Source of the DNA: Bradyrhizobium sp.
Lineage (GTDB): Bacteria; Pseudomonadota; Alphaproteobacteria; Rhizobiales; Xanthobacteraceae
Length of the DNA stretch: 51,765 nt
NCBI GenBank assembly: GCA_028290305.1
Contig: JAQGKC010000221.1
Coordinates: forward strand, 1 to 51,765
Reading direction: 5' to 3'
Positions 42,791 to 51,765 of the stretch are shown here, in pieces. Below the pieces are notes generated by a model that searched no databases, was not told the origin of the DNA, and was given only the letters and a program-made list of their open reading frames with translations. Each line of letters opens with the position of its first letter. Positions within the stretch are counted from its first letter, which is position 1. The translations under genes were made by a program, and so were the position numbers.

Positions 42791-43289
42791 ATGAGTCATT
42801 CCGGCCATCCGTTCCGGGAATTTTCTTTGCAGCTTTACGCGCGGCACGGCGTCGCAGAAGCAAGTCTTGCGACTGCAAGAGCCTTTCGACGCCGACGTCA
42901 ACATGCTCTTTTTCGTGCTCTGGGCTGCCGAGAGCCACCGCACACATTAAACGTCGCCGATATCAGCGAGCTCATCGCTTTGGTGCAGCCATGGCGAGAT
43001 GAGGTTGTCCGCCCGCTTCGTGTCGCGAGACGTTTTCTGAAGACGACAACATGGAAAACGTCGGAGACAGACAGTTTGAGAAAGCGCATCCAGGAGCAGG
43101 AATTGGATGCTGAGCGATTGCGGCAATTCTTCCTGGAAACACGGCTCGATCCATTCGCGGGTTTGCGCAGCTGCCGGTAGCGACGATTGCGCAGCTCAAA
43201 ACCTCAAAAATTACGCGGCCTCAATCAATGCTGAGTTTCCGGACGAGCAGGTCTCGGTGCTACTATCGGCGCTTGGAGCGAGGCCGTAA
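42791..43289 (+). pseudogene. TIGR02444-family small protein gene broken by three frameshifts
   Basis: The N-terminus reads HPFREFSLQLYARHGVAEA, then the frame shifts near 42865 to LRLQEPFDADVNMLFFVLWA. It returns near 42940 to LNVADISELIALVQPWRDEV, continuing VVRPLRVARRFLKT. A third shift near 43165-43190 gives the C-terminal NLKNYAASINAEFPDEQVSV. The pieces in order make one TIGR02444-like protein of about 165 residues. All three breaks would have to be sequencing errors for the gene to be whole. Decay is more likely. It is convergent with hutC. Confidence 0.65.
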
Positions 43290-43326
43290 CCATCACGGTC
43301 GAAATTCGCGCTCTGGCCGAGATTCG

Positions 43327-44067
43327 TCAGCCGGTTGGCGTGAACCGCGCGATCAGATCGTAGAGAGGGCCGGGATGCGTGATGCGAACCGCAGTAATCG
43401 GTTCGCCGTTGCGCCACGTCTGCCGCTCGATCACCAGACACGCGGCGCCCTCGTCGATCCTCAAGTCAGATGCGAGTTGCTTGTCGGCATTGCACGCGGT
43501 GATGCGATGCTCGGCCTCCGTCCACGGCACATGACTCACCAGCCACGTGTTCGGCGGTGTCGTTGAAAAATCCTCGCGCAACGCATCCGGCACCGCCTCA
43601 AGATTGATCAGGCGATCCTCAATCGCAAATGGCTGACTTTCAGCCTCGTGCAGGCAACGAATGGCCAGCACCTGCGCGCGCGCGCCGACACCAAGACGAG
43701 CCCTGTCGCTGGCCGATGCGGGGCGCTTACGAAGATCGATCAGCCGATACTTGTAGAGTTCGCCACGCTTCTCGACTTCACCCTTGAGATCAGGGATCTG
43801 AAGGATCGCGGACTGCACCCGTGGCCGCGATACAAAGCTGCCCGCCTTGCGACGACGCACCACGAGCCCGGCATCGGCCAACGCGGAGATCACTTTGTTC
43901 ACGGTCATGCGGGAGCACGAATAGGTGTTCATCAATTCGTGCTCGAACGGAACGCGATGCCCCGGCGGCCAATCACCGGACGTGATCCTGGCTTCGAGGT
44001 CACTGCGAATGCGCTGATACAACGTCTTCGTCGTACCTCCCGAAGCGGCTTTCGATTTCACAGTCAT
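43327..44067 (-). CDS. hutC: Histidine utilisation repressor HutC (GntR family)
   Basis: A 246-residue GntR regulator with a UTRA ligand domain. The winged helix is LYQRIRSDLEARITSGDWPP, then CSRMTVNKVISALADAGLVV, at residues 16-70. The UTRA part has AIEDRLINLEAVPDALREDF and WLVSHVPWTEAEHRI, both matching HutC, whose inducer is normally urocanate. Its ATG overlaps the hutF stop (ATGA). Three GTMTAKAC boxes in the window, one upstream of its own operon, support autoregulation and control of two further operons. Confidence 0.92.
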   Translation of the reverse strand: MTVKSKAASGGTTKTLYQRIRSDLEARITSGDWPPGHRVPFEHELMNTYSCSRMTVNKVISALADAGLVVRRRKAGSFVSRPRVQSAILQIPDLKGEVEKRGELYKYRLIDLRKRPASASDRARLGVGARAQVLAIRCLHEAESQPFAIEDRLINLEAVPDALREDFSTTPPNTWLVSHVPWTEAEHRITACNADKQLASDLRIDEGAACLVIERQTWRNGEPITAVRITHPGPLYDLIARFTPTG

Positions 44068-45425
44068 GCGGAAAGCAACCCCTCGATCGTCCTGCGAAAG
44101 CGCGAGGCGATCATGTCCCGGCCAATATGCCGTCCGTCTTTAACCACCTTGTCGCCCCGCGCCCAGACACAATCCACCATGGGTCTGGGCGCGCCGAAAA
44201 TCCAGCTATCGAGAATCGCGTCGCCGGAGCGCCCGGCCAGGACCACGCTTTCCGCGTCGAGGCTGACAATATCGGCAAAGGCTCCTTCGATCAGCCCAAC
44301 CGCTGCGACGCCGAGCGCCTGCGATCCGCCGCGCAACGCGCCGTCGAACAAGGCTCGACCGGTTGACGTGAACTCATGCGACGACACGACATTGCGTGCC
44401 TTCAAGACGAGCCGCTGCGAATATTCGAGTTGCCGCAATTCCTCGGTTAGGCCGATCAACACGTTGGAATCGGTGCCGACTCCAAGCGCTCCCCCCTGCC
44501 CGATGAAGTCCGGGGCATTAAACGTCCCGTCGCCAAGGTTGGCTTCGGTCACAGGACATAGGCCCGCGACAGCGCCACTGTTCGCGATCGCGCGGATTTC
44601 CTCGGGCATCGCGTGCGTCGCATGGATGAGACACCAGCGGCGATCGACCGGCGCATGGTCGAACAACCATTGCAGCGGGCGCTGTCCGCTCCAGGCGAGG
44701 CAATCTTCGACCTCCCGGACCTGCTCGGCGATGTGGATATGAACCGGGCCGTTGACGCCAACGGCGAGAAGCGCCTCAAGTTCGCCGGGCGTCACTGCCC
44801 TCAGCGAATGAGGCGCGAGACCAATGACGGCGCTCTCTCGCCCCGCCATCAAACGGCGGCTCGCTTCCATCAAGCGGGCGAAACCGTCGATGCTATTGAT
44901 GAAGCGCCGCTGCCCCGGATCGGGATCGCGGCCGCCAAATCCCGCATGGGCGTAAAACACCGGCAGCAAAGTAAGGTTGATACCGCTCGTGTCCGATGCC
45001 GCGACGATCCGCTCGGCGAGTTCGGCCACGTTGGGGTAAGGCGCGCCGGAAATATCGTGATGGATGTAGTGAAACTCACCAACGCGCGTAAATCCTGCCT
45101 CCAGCATTTCAACATAGGCTTGCGCTGCGACGACCTCAATATCGTCGGGCATCATGCGGCCGACAAAGCGGTACATCACGTCGCGCCATGTCCAGAAGCT
45201 GTCCGCGGACGTTCCCCTAATCTCTGAGAGGCCAGCCATGCCGCGCTGAAAGGCGTGGCTGTGCAGATTCCCCATCCCGGGAAGGCCGATCTTGTGATGC
45301 TCGTCGCCCTGCTCAGCTACACTGTCGCTTATGGCGCTGACGATGCGCCCGCCGTCGACGGCGATCCGAACGGCGCGCGCCCATCCTTGCGGCAACAGTG
45401 CTTGATCGAAAAACAATCCGGGCAC
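44064..45425 (-). CDS. hutF: N-formimidoyl-L-glutamate deiminase (HutF)
   Basis: HutF converts formimidoyl-glutamate to formyl-glutamate and ammonia, the five-step variant of histidine breakdown. The 453-residue amidohydrolase has [14 protein letters not shown] near 53-66 (metal HxH), [13 protein letters not shown] near 113, [15 protein letters not shown] near 223, and [20 protein letters not shown] near 313-332. The start is GTG at 45425, 52 bases from the HutC box. Its partner HutG (formyl-glutamate deformylase) is not in the window. Confidence 0.93.
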   Translation of the reverse strand: MPGLFFDQALLPQGWARAVRIAVDGGRIVSAISDSVAEQGDEHHKIGLPGMGNLHSHAFQRGMAGLSEIRGTSADSFWTWRDVMYRFVGRMMPDDIEVVAAQAYVEMLEAGFTRVGEFHYIHHDISGAPYPNVAELAERIVAASDTSGINLTLLPVFYAHAGFGGRDPDPGQRRFINSIDGFARLMEASRRLMAGRESAVIGLAPHSLRAVTPGELEALLAVGVNGPVHIHIAEQVREVEDCLAWSGQRPLQWLFDHAPVDRRWCLIHATHAMPEEIRAIANSGAVAGLCPVTEANLGDGTFNAPDFIGQGGALGVGTDSNVLIGLTEELRQLEYSQRLVLKARNVVSSHEFTSTGRALFDGALRGGSQALGVAAVGLIEGAFADIVSLDAESVVLAGRSGDAILDSWIFGAPRPMVDCVWARGDKVVKDGRHIGRDMIASRFRRTIEGLLSA

Positions 45426-45452
45426 TCTTCATTCTCCAAAACTGCGAAGCGC

Positions 45453-45504
45453 TGGACAAGCGGCATCGGACCTAATATGTATATACAAATCTATAAAAAG
45501 CCAA
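45453..45504. promoter_or_regulatory. Divergent hutF/hutI promoters with central HutC box
   Basis: ATGTATATACAA (45477-45488) contains GTATATAC, a fit to GTMTAKAC. On the plus strand TGGACA (45453-45458) and TATGTA (45476-45481), 17 bases apart, would serve hutI-hutU-hutD. On the minus strand TTGGCT (complement of 45499-45504) would serve hutF-hutC. Both -10 regions overlap the box, so one bound repressor could block both. Confidence 0.65.
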
Positions 45505-45533
45505 GTTCGGCCCAGCAACTGGTTCGCAGATTC

Positions 45534-46754
45534 ATGACCGTCGTAGATCACATCTGGCACGGATGTCGTCTTGCAACGCTTTCGCCGTCCCGCCAAGGCC
45601 TCGGCCAGGTCGATGATGGACTGATCGCCGCCACGGGCGGCCGCATTGTCTATGCAGGCTCCGCCGCCAACTCGCCTTCCGGGCTCGACGCCAAACAACG
45701 GACGAATTGCGACGGTCGCTGGATCACACCAGGACTGATCGACTGCCATACCCATCTGGTCTATGGCGGCAATCGCGCCCGCGAGTTCGAGCAGCGTCTA
45801 GCCGGCGCAAGTTATGAAGAGATCGCCCACGCCGGCGGTGGCATCGTTTCGACGGTGAAGGCGACACGCCAGGCGACCTTGGATGAACTGGTCGCGAGCG
45901 CGCTGCCGCGGCTCGATGCACTGATCGCGGAAGGCGTCACGACCGTCGAGATCAAGTCCGGCTACGGCCTCGCTCTCGAGAGCGAACGCCGGCAACTCCA
46001 GGCCGCGAGGCGGCTCGGCAGCGAACGCCTGGTCTCTGTTCGCACGACATTTCTCGGTGCGCACACGGTGCCGCCTGAAATGAAGGGCCGCAGCGGTGAC
46101 TATATCGATTTGGTCTGCAACACGATGCTGCCGCAGATCGCGGCCGAAGGCCTTGCGGATGCGGTTGACGCCTTTTGCGAAGGCATCGCATTCTCGCCTG
46201 ATGAGACCGCACGGGTGTTCACGAAAGCGCAGGACCTGGGTCTCCCCGTTCGCCTTCATGCCGACCAATTGTCGAACCTTCACGGCGCCGCGCTCGCCGC
46301 CCGCTTTGGTGCGCTCTCGGCCGATCATCTCGAATATGCCGACGACGACGGCATGGCGGCGATGGCAAAGGCCGGCACCGTGGCCGTGGTCCTGCCCGGC
46401 GCATTCTATTTCATCCGCGAAAAACAACTGCCGCCAATCGACGCCATGCGCCACCATGGCGTTTCAATCGCGCTGGCTACCGACAGCAATCCGGGTACCT
46501 CGCCGCTTACCTCGCTGCTTCTCACGATGAACATGGGCGCCACACTATTCCGTCTGACCGTTGATGAATGCATCGCCGGTGTGACGCGAGAGGCTGCCCG
46601 CGCGCTCGGTGTCCAGGCAGAAGCCGGCACTCTGGATGCTGGAAAATATTGCGATCTCGCCATCTGGAATATCGAACAACCAGCGGAACTCGTCTACCGA
46701 ATGGGATTCAATCCGCTCCATGCCCGGGTGTGGCGCGGCATCTCCCAAAATTGA
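45534..46754 (+). CDS. hutI: Imidazolonepropionase (HutI)
   Basis: HutI opens the imidazolone ring to formimidoyl-glutamate. The 406-residue amidohydrolase has [20 protein letters not shown] near residues 69-88, [35 protein letters not shown] near 138-155, [20 protein letters not shown], and [13 protein letters not shown] near 314. I chose the ATG at 45534. The open frame upstream crosses the HutC box and the hutF promoter and has no homologous content. It is first in the hutI-hutU-hutD operon. Confidence 0.94.
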   Translation: MTVVDHIWHGCRLATLSPSRQGLGQVDDGLIAATGGRIVYAGSAANSPSGLDAKQRTNCDGRWITPGLIDCHTHLVYGGNRAREFEQRLAGASYEEIAHAGGGIVSTVKATRQATLDELVASALPRLDALIAEGVTTVEIKSGYGLALESERRQLQAARRLGSERLVSVRTTFLGAHTVPPEMKGRSGDYIDLVCNTMLPQIAAEGLADAVDAFCEGIAFSPDETARVFTKAQDLGLPVRLHADQLSNLHGAALAARFGALSADHLEYADDDGMAAMAKAGTVAVVLPGAFYFIREKQLPPIDAMRHHGVSIALATDSNPGTSPLTSLLLTMNMGATLFRLTVDECIAGVTREAARALGVQAEAGTLDAGKYCDLAIWNIEQPAELVYRMGFNPLHARVWRGISQN

Positions 46755-46777
46755 CGTCAGTTGAAGGAAATCGGATC

Positions 46778-48442
46778 ATGACCCGCATCGACAATGCACG
46801 CGTCATTCGCGCGGCACACGGCAACGCGCTCACGGCCAAATCCTGGCTGACAGAAGCCCCGATGCGGATGCTGATGAACAATCTCGATCCGGACGTCGCA
46901 GAAAAGCCGGGCGAACTCGTCGTTTATGGCGGCATTGGCCGCGCGGCACGCGACTGGGAGAGCTTCGACCGGATAGTGATGACGCTCAAGCGCCTCGAAG
47001 GCGATGAAACGCTGCTCGTCCAATCGGGCAAGCCGGTCGGCGTCTTTCGCACCCATGCCGACGCGCCGCGGGTGCTGATCGCGAACTCAAATCTCGTCCC
47101 GCATTGGGCGACCTGGGAACACTTCAACCTGCTCGATCGCAAGGGCCTGATGATGTACGGCCAGATGACCGCCGGCTCCTGGATCTATATCGGCAGCCAG
47201 GGCATCGTTCAGGGCACCTACGAAACCTTCGTGGAGATGGGCCGGCAGCACTTCGGCGGTAACCTGTCAGGCAAATGGATTTTGACCGCTGGTCTCGGCG
47301 GCATGGGCGGAGCGCAGCCGCTCGCGGCAGTCATGGCCGGAGCCTCCTGCCTCGCTGTCGAATGCCGGCCGTCGCGGATCGAGATGCGGTTACGCACGCG
47401 CTATCTGGACCGGCAGGCGAACAACCTCGACGAAGCTTTGGCGATTATCGAACAGGCCCGCCTCGATGGAAAGCCCGTGTCCGTGGGTTTGCTCGGAAAC
47501 GCCGCGGAAATTTTCCCCGAACTGGTTCGTCGTGGCGTGCGGCCCGATGTCGTCACTGACCAGACCTCGGCGCATGACCCGGTCAACGGCTACCTACCGA
47601 AAGGATGGACCACGAACGAGTGGGAGCAGCGTCGCGAGACAGACCCGAAGAGCGTCGCGACCGCCGCGCGAAAATCGATGGCCGAACATGTCCGCGCCAT
47701 GCTCGATTTTCACCGCATGGGCATTCCCGTGGTCGATTACGGCAACAACATTCGCCAGATGGCGCTGGAAGAAGGTGTCAAGGACGCGTTCGAGTTCCCA
47801 GGCTTCGTTCCGGCATATATCAGGCCCCTGTTCTGCCGCGGCGTCGGCCCATTCCGATGGGCGGCTCTGTCCGGCGATCCCGAAGACATTTATCGGACCG
47901 ATGCCAAGGTCAAGGAGCTGCTGCCCGACAACGCGGCGTTGCATCACTGGCTCGACATGGCGCGTGAACGCATCACGTTTCAGGGTCTTCCGGCGCGCAT
48001 CTGCTGGGTCGGTCTCGGCGACCGCCATCGCCTCGGTCTTGCGTTCAACGAGATGGTGGCGCGCGGCGAACTGACGGCACCCGTCGTGATCGGACGCGAT
48101 CATCTTGACTCTGGTTCGGTCGCCTCGCCCAATCGCGAAACCGAAGCGATGAAGGATGGCTCCGATGCGGTATCCGACTGGCCACTCCTGAACGCGCTGC
48201 TCAATTGCGCCAGCGGCGCGACTTGGGTCTCGCTGCATCACGGCGGCGGCGTCGGCATGGGCTTCTCGCAGCACTCCGGCATGGTGATCGTTTGCGACGG
48301 CACGCCCGAGGCCGCCCAGCGCATCGGTCGCGTGCTGTGGAACGATCCTGCGACCGGCGTGATGCGTCATGCCGATGCAGGTTACGACATCGCGATCGAT
48401 TGCGCCCGAACCCACGAGCTCGATCTGCCGAGCCTTGGCTGA
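46778..48442 (+). CDS. hutU: Urocanate hydratase (HutU), canonical
   Basis: Urocanase adds water to urocanate with tightly bound NAD. This 554-residue copy is canonical: [15 protein letters not shown] near residue 48, [63 protein letters not shown] with catalytic Cys409 (Cys410 in Pseudomonas numbering), and [17 protein letters not shown]. The ATG at 46778 follows AAGGAAA and lies 23 bases after hutI. It gives the direct comparison for the altered paralogue at 24349. Confidence 0.96.
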   Translation: MTRIDNARVIRAAHGNALTAKSWLTEAPMRMLMNNLDPDVAEKPGELVVYGGIGRAARDWESFDRIVMTLKRLEGDETLLVQSGKPVGVFRTHADAPRVLIANSNLVPHWATWEHFNLLDRKGLMMYGQMTAGSWIYIGSQGIVQGTYETFVEMGRQHFGGNLSGKWILTAGLGGMGGAQPLAAVMAGASCLAVECRPSRIEMRLRTRYLDRQANNLDEALAIIEQARLDGKPVSVGLLGNAAEIFPELVRRGVRPDVVTDQTSAHDPVNGYLPKGWTTNEWEQRRETDPKSVATAARKSMAEHVRAMLDFHRMGIPVVDYGNNIRQMALEEGVKDAFEFPGFVPAYIRPLFCRGVGPFRWAALSGDPEDIYRTDAKVKELLPDNAALHHWLDMARERITFQGLPARICWVGLGDRHRLGLAFNEMVARGELTAPVVIGRDHLDSGSVASPNRETEAMKDGSDAVSDWPLLNALLNCASGATWVSLHHGGGVGMGFSQHSGMVIVCDGTPEAAQRIGRVLWNDPATGVMRHADAGYDIAIDCARTHELDLPSLG

Positions 48443-48455
48443 GGAAAATCTTGCA

Positions 48456-49043
48456 TTGCAGATCATTCGTGCCAATAGCTGCCGAGTTACCCCCTGGAAG
48501 AACGGCGGCGGGTCGACGACGGAGATCGCCGCAGAGCCTTTGGGCGCTTCGCTGGACACATTTGACTGGCGCATCAGCATGGCGCGGGTTACTTCCGACG
48601 GCCCGTTTTCGGAATTTCCCGGCGTAGACCGTACCCTCGCTGTCGTCAGCGGGCACGGACTGGCGCTGACGATTGGAGACGTGGCTCCGGTGACGTGTGG
48701 GCGCGATTCGGAACCGGTCACTTTTGCCGGAGACATCGCGACATCTGCGAAACTCACGTCCGGTGCGATCACCGATCTGAACGTGATGACGCGGCGTCAG
48801 CGTTACATTCATCGGATGCGACGCATTCGGCGACCAATATCCTGCAAATGCGACGGAACCGATATCGCCGTCATCCTATCTTTCAACGGCAGTACCACCC
48901 TCACCTTGCAGCACGACATCGTGACGCTGGATCATGGCGACGCTGCCATTCTAGCGCTGGCTCGCGAGCCGGAGGTGCAACTTGTGCCGTTCACGGCCAG
49001 CGATTGTTACCTCGTGCTGTTGCGTGAACTGAGCCCTCGTTAG
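48456..49043 (+). CDS. hutD: HutD family protein
   Basis: HutD is a cupin-like protein that tunes the hut pathway, probably by binding formyl-glutamate. The 195-residue product has the diagnostic ANSCRVTPWKNGGGSTTEIA near its start, DWRISMARVTSDGPFSEFPG near 33-52 and NVMTRRQRY near 110. I chose the TTG at 48456, 10 bases after GAGGA. This gives the usual N-terminus (QIIRANSCR) and places the gene 13 bases after hutU. Confidence 0.88.
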   Translation: MQIIRANSCRVTPWKNGGGSTTEIAAEPLGASLDTFDWRISMARVTSDGPFSEFPGVDRTLAVVSGHGLALTIGDVAPVTCGRDSEPVTFAGDIATSAKLTSGAITDLNVMTRRQRYIHRMRRIRRPISCKCDGTDIAVILSFNGSTTLTLQHDIVTLDHGDAAILALAREPEVQLVPFTASDCYLVLLRELSPR

Positions 49044-49175
49044 CCCACCGGGCTGCTGCGGATCGGCGCAGGAATAGGCGCGGCGAACGGTCGCGGCGGA
49101 TGCGCCGAAAGCCCAGGGAATCCGCACATGAAGGCGCAGGCAGGGTCCTAGCGAGCCCACAGTTCTGATAGTGGC
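49042..49175 (-). pseudogene. Fragment of a PhnD-like gene, paralogous to 18775-19587
   Basis: Minus-strand reading gives SADPLPLSELWAR, a TAG stop (complement of 49148-49150), then DPACAFMCGFPGLSAHPPRP and a stop near 49042. The intact protein at 18775 has PSPLAELWSRTDLACAFMCG, then FPYALAAHPLRP, in the same order. The DNA is also clearly similar over about 100 bases. Only about 40 codons remain. Confidence 0.7.
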
Positions 49176-49407
49176 AATGGATCGGCACTTGCACGCCGCC
49201 CGACGGCTCGTCGCGGGGGATGCGGCAAATAATGGGTCGCCGATTCCCATCCGGAGCATGAAAGGCGCGTCTCAAGCGGGTGAGCCGCGGTCGCACGGTT
49301 GGAATTTTCCGCGCGAACGCAGACGGGAAACACCCCTGACTCGGCATCGGCTACGCCCCTCGCATCGTCGCGACAGGATCCTCCCGACCGCATTTGGTTT
49401 TAGCTGT

Positions 49408-49674
49408 CTATCGTTCCAGTCGGGCCAGCAGGCTCGAGGTATCCCAACGCCGTCCGCCCATTCGTTCGATCTCGGCAAAGAAATTATCGATCAGCGACGC
49501 GACGGAGAGGCTGGCGCCATTGCGGCGAAGATTTTCAAGGGTGCGAAGCCGGTCGAGCAGCCGATCAAGTTCGAATTCGTGATTAATCGAAGACTTCAGC
49601 CACCTATCCTTTATCAATCCCATGAGAGCGCGCACAAAAGTGATCACTTCATGATACCACCACTGAGCAGTCAA
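49408..49674 (-). CDS. Hypothetical 88-aa ORF, weak
   Basis: An 88-codon frame starting at TTG. The later part (FELDRLLDRLRTLENLRRNG, then SLIDNFFAEIERMGGRRW) has amphipathic, coding-like composition. The start is poor and no family is recognised. It may be a C-terminal fragment. The rest of 49680-50073 is AT-rich at its left end. It holds a 60-codon plus-strand frame (49763-49945, with FDPLAIVNNVFKQAW) that I cannot support as a gene. Confidence 0.25.
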   Translation of the reverse strand: MTAQWWYHEVITFVRALMGLIKDRWLKSSINHEFELDRLLDRLRTLENLRRNGASLSVASLIDNFFAEIERMGGRRWDTSSLLARLER

Positions 49675-50073
49675 AGGCTGATTTTGTCGGATGTATTTTA
49701 GTTATCAGCGCTTCTTGGTGCGCTGGCGCGCCATTCAGAATAAAACTGCGAACTTTATGTAATTGAAATTGCAACATGATTTTTTAAGTTCGGCCGCCGC
49801 TCCCCCGGGCTGTCCGTTTCAGCGTTCAGATTTCGATCCACTGGCCATCGTCAACAACGTTTTTAAACAGGCCTGGGAATCTATCGCGCTGGAACGTATG
49901 GATTGGGATGAGCCGCCTGGTTGCATTGAAGTTGGCACTGCCTGACCAGTCGATCCCGACGTTGGCCGTCCTCTCCGAAACAAAGTCCTCGCCCGATTTG
50001 CCAAATAGCGTTCGGCTACGTCGGTACAGACTTAAATGGCAATACTCTTAGGCATCCCTTGCCAGGAACCGAC

Positions 50074-50547
50074 TCAAACCATCGCGAAACCGATAATACA
50101 TCCCGATGGCCGGCAAGGCCCAATTTGGATCGCCATTGTACAGCGGGAAATCCGGAAAGTCTTCACGCTCGAAGCCGCAAGGCCGGTTTGCGCGTCCAGA
50201 AATACGACGAGCGGTTTCGGTGCCCAGGTGCTGAGGGTAGATCCTTCAATAGACATTTTGCCTGAATAGATTGACCCGTTGTCAGGATTGACGGCTTTGC
50301 CGGTCCATGAGTTCGTACCATCGGGACACATGTCGAAGAACAGACGCTGCCCGACTTTGGCTTTCGTAGCCGCACCGGGCTTTAACCACGCGATGTTTCC
50401 ACAGATGGCATCGCCACACGTGTCAAACTTGACATGCAGAGCGCCATTGTCGCGTGACCAGATACCCAAGACGTCGTCTGCGAGACTGGGACTCGTGGTC
50501 AGCAGGAATGCCGTCAGAGCCAGCCGGAGACGCACAACGTTCATCAC
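50074..50547 (-). CDS. DUF2147-family secreted protein, C-terminus atypical
   Basis: A 157-residue protein with a signal peptide ending near residue 23 (SPSLADD). The DUF2147 core is clear: LGIWSRDNGALHVKFDTCGD, then AICGNIAWLK, then DMCPDGTNSWTGKAVNPDNG and SIYSGKMSIEGSTLS. After about residue 107 the expected Cys-rich close with a final Trp is not seen and the chain runs on about 40 residues, so a frameshift near 50225 is possible. It lies 25 bases after the lipoprotein gene. Confidence 0.65.
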   Translation of the reverse strand: MMNVVRLRLALTAFLLTTSPSLADDVLGIWSRDNGALHVKFDTCGDAICGNIAWLKPGAATKAKVGQRLFFDMCPDGTNSWTGKAVNPDNGSIYSGKMSIEGSTLSTWAPKPLVVFLDAQTGLAASSVKTFRISRCTMAIQIGPCRPSGCIIGFAMV

Positions 50548-50572
50548 ATTATCCTTACGTTATTGCTTCCGA

Positions 50573-51337
50573 TTAACGAACATCCGCAAGATGCATGTCG
50601 CTCAGGGTTGTCGAAAGGCTGCGTACGATGAGGTCCGTGATCACTCTATGCAGGTTTTCATTTCGCACGGGTTCGCCAGTGCCTGGCGAGTAACTGTCGT
50701 CGACTTGCCTGGTGGGACCCGGAAGCTTGACCTCTACCGCATCGTCCAACGGCGGCGCGCTCCTTTTTTCAATAACATCGAACGTCTTTCCGTCGAAAAC
50801 CCTGATTTCGTAGAGCGCATGGATCTGGTTGTAAGATGCCAGCACTGTCCCGTAGGTGACGAAGCCTATCCCTTCAACCTTTCGGGCGCCGCGGCCGAAA
50901 TTCGATTTTGCCTTGGTGATGACGATGTAGGCGTCGAGCCCTTGCGGGGACACTTCGGTCTGAACCAGCTTCTTGAATGGATCGCCACGAACGAGGTTGA
51001 CGGGCGCAACCGGAGAATCCTTGACCGCAGCAAAGGCGGCTCGGTTGTAACTGACCGGCTGCACCTGAAAACGTCCGTTCAATGCCACAGTTGCTTGCTG
51101 GACAATCAGGTCATCGAGGCCCCAGGACCCGATCGGGAAGCTTTGACTGGGGTTGCTGTTCAGGCCGGTCAGCCCCGCCCTTGCGAAGCTCATTTCGCCG
51201 CCGACCGCCGAGACGATGCCGACGGTCTTGACCGCCTGCAGTTTCGTCTCGCCGGTTTCAAAATTCGCGCAAGCGCTGACGCTGACGGCAACAAGAAGTA
51301 TTGTCGCGAAGTTTAGGTGTCGACTGCTGCGGCGCAT
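50573..51337 (-). CDS. Putative lipoprotein of unknown function
   Basis: A 254-residue protein with a lipoprotein signal: hydrophobic LLVAVSVSAC with lipobox Cys23. The mature part has VKTVGIVSAVGGEMSFARAG near 36-55 and an alternating pattern (IHALYEIRVFDGKTFDVIEK), with no catalytic motif I recognise. It starts six bases after the MipA-like gene and precedes the DUF2147 gene, so the three probably form one envelope operon. Confidence 0.72.
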   Translation of the reverse strand: MRRSSRHLNFATILLVAVSVSACANFETGETKLQAVKTVGIVSAVGGEMSFARAGLTGLNSNPSQSFPIGSWGLDDLIVQQATVALNGRFQVQPVSYNRAAFAAVKDSPVAPVNLVRGDPFKKLVQTEVSPQGLDAYIVITKAKSNFGRGARKVEGIGFVTYGTVLASYNQIHALYEIRVFDGKTFDVIEKRSAPPLDDAVEVKLPGPTRQVDDSYSPGTGEPVRNENLHRVITDLIVRSLSTTLSDMHLADVR

Positions 51338-51343
51338 GGCGTG

Positions 51344-51765
51344 CTATCGAATTTTGACGTCGAATGAATAGGAGGCGCCAATACCGACGGTGGTCTGGTT
51401 CGGCGAACCTCGGAGGGTCACGAGAGGGCTCGCCGCCGCGTCGCCGAGCAGCCGCTCGTACTCGACATAGGAATGAACTTCCCATTGCGGATTGATTCGA
51501 TAGGACACCTGTGCACCGGCGCCGTACGAATGCGCGCCGCCCTTGGCGTTAAATACGGACAGCCCTGTTGCCATTGCCTGCACGGCATCGATGCCAAAAT
51601 AGGGCGAGGTTGCCTGGGTGCTTTCCCATGTGAAGCGTGGGCCGGCCGAGAGCGTGAGCCGCTGAAACACCGGCACGATGAAGTCCGCTGAGAAGTCGGC
51701 AACGGTGCCGTTGGGGCCGACCACGCCTTGGCGCACCTCGACGCGCGTGCGGAACCAGTCAACCG
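51344..51765 (-). CDS. MipA/OmpV-family outer-membrane protein, 5' end cut by window edge
   Basis: The C-terminal 140 codons of an outer-membrane beta-barrel. The frame continues past the right edge as DWFRTRVEVRQGVVG. Family features are FTWESTQATSPYFGIDAVQA, SYRINPQWEVHSYVEYERLL, a closing GDAAASPLV segment, and alternating strands to the C-terminal FDVKIR. The roughly 100-residue N-terminal part with the signal peptide is outside the window. Confidence 0.82.
   Translation of the reverse strand, partial: VDWFRTRVEVRQGVVGPNGTVADFSADFIVPVFQRLTLSAGPRFTWESTQATSPYFGIDAVQAMATGLSVFNAKGGAHSYGAGAQVSYRINPQWEVHSYVEYERLLGDAAASPLVTLRGSPNQTTVGIGASYSFDVKIR

Noticed and set aside
45255..45533. Upstream extension of hutI
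   Set aside because: It would cross the HutC box and divergent promoter, and HutI homologues begin at the ATG at 45534.
1..51765. CRISPR array or rRNA genes
   Set aside because: No regular spaced repeats and no rRNA-like stretches were seen on reading.

Overview
The window looks like a high-GC alphaproteobacterial chromosome segment, most like Bradyrhizobiaceae. That is an inference from gene types (Bug/TctC receptor, TIGR02444 remnant, MipA/OmpV, phage-type integrase scraps); no taxonomic marker is present. It is an accessory catabolic region with two regulons that can be read from their operators, plus several decayed genes.

Region A (1-17560) is a coenzyme F420 module. A minus-strand operon reads thrC-like > cofGH > npdG > a 50-aa small ORF > cofE > cofD > cofC (cut by the left edge). 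It faces an IclR-family regulator. Next come a Bug/TctC solute receptor, a minus-strand unit (M24 hydrolase > luciferase-like F420 oxidoreductase > D-threonine-aldolase-like PLP enzyme) and a plus-strand unit (three-subunit molybdenum hydroxylase > second luciferase-like oxidoreductase). A 17-bp palindrome near GTKCCGATAWTWGGMAC lies upstream of all four transcription units. This suggests that F420 supply and F420 use are switched together by the IclR protein.

Region B (17561-18774) is a scar: integrase and excisionase-like remnants, a tRNA 3'-half-like sequence and a membrane-protein fragment.

Region C (18775-42435) is a set of minus-strand catabolic genes. It holds a UbiD decarboxylase, a full Liv-type ABC importer, a DUF917/S-methyl-thiohydantoin-desulfurase-family protein, a glutathione S-transferase and a urocanase paralogue whose catalytic Cys is Gly. 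It continues with a core-deleted UbiX, a TPR protein, an M20 carbamoylase/allantoate-amidohydrolase-like enzyme, an ornithine-cyclodeaminase-like protein and a PhnD-like protein. To the right of a double-length LysR regulator (two LysR units in one chain) are a cyclic amidohydrolase, an intact UbiX, a TauABC/SsuABC-type importer and a second UbiD.

Region D (42436-49043) is a hut cluster: hutC, hutF, hutI, hutU and hutD, without hutH or hutG in the window. Three GTMTAKAC-type HutC boxes overlap predicted -10 elements: between hutF and hutI, before the importer/UbiD/UbiX operon, and before the cyclodeaminase operon. So the HutC regulon appears to extend beyond histidine degradation into the UbiD/UbiX system. 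A working hypothesis is a pathway for a modified histidine or urocanate (for example a thio- or methyl-imidazole compound), converging on hydantoin and carbamoyl intermediates.

Region E (49044-51765) holds a decayed copy of the PhnD-like gene, weak hypothetical ORFs, and a minus-strand MipA/OmpV > lipoprotein > DUF2147 run cut by the right edge.
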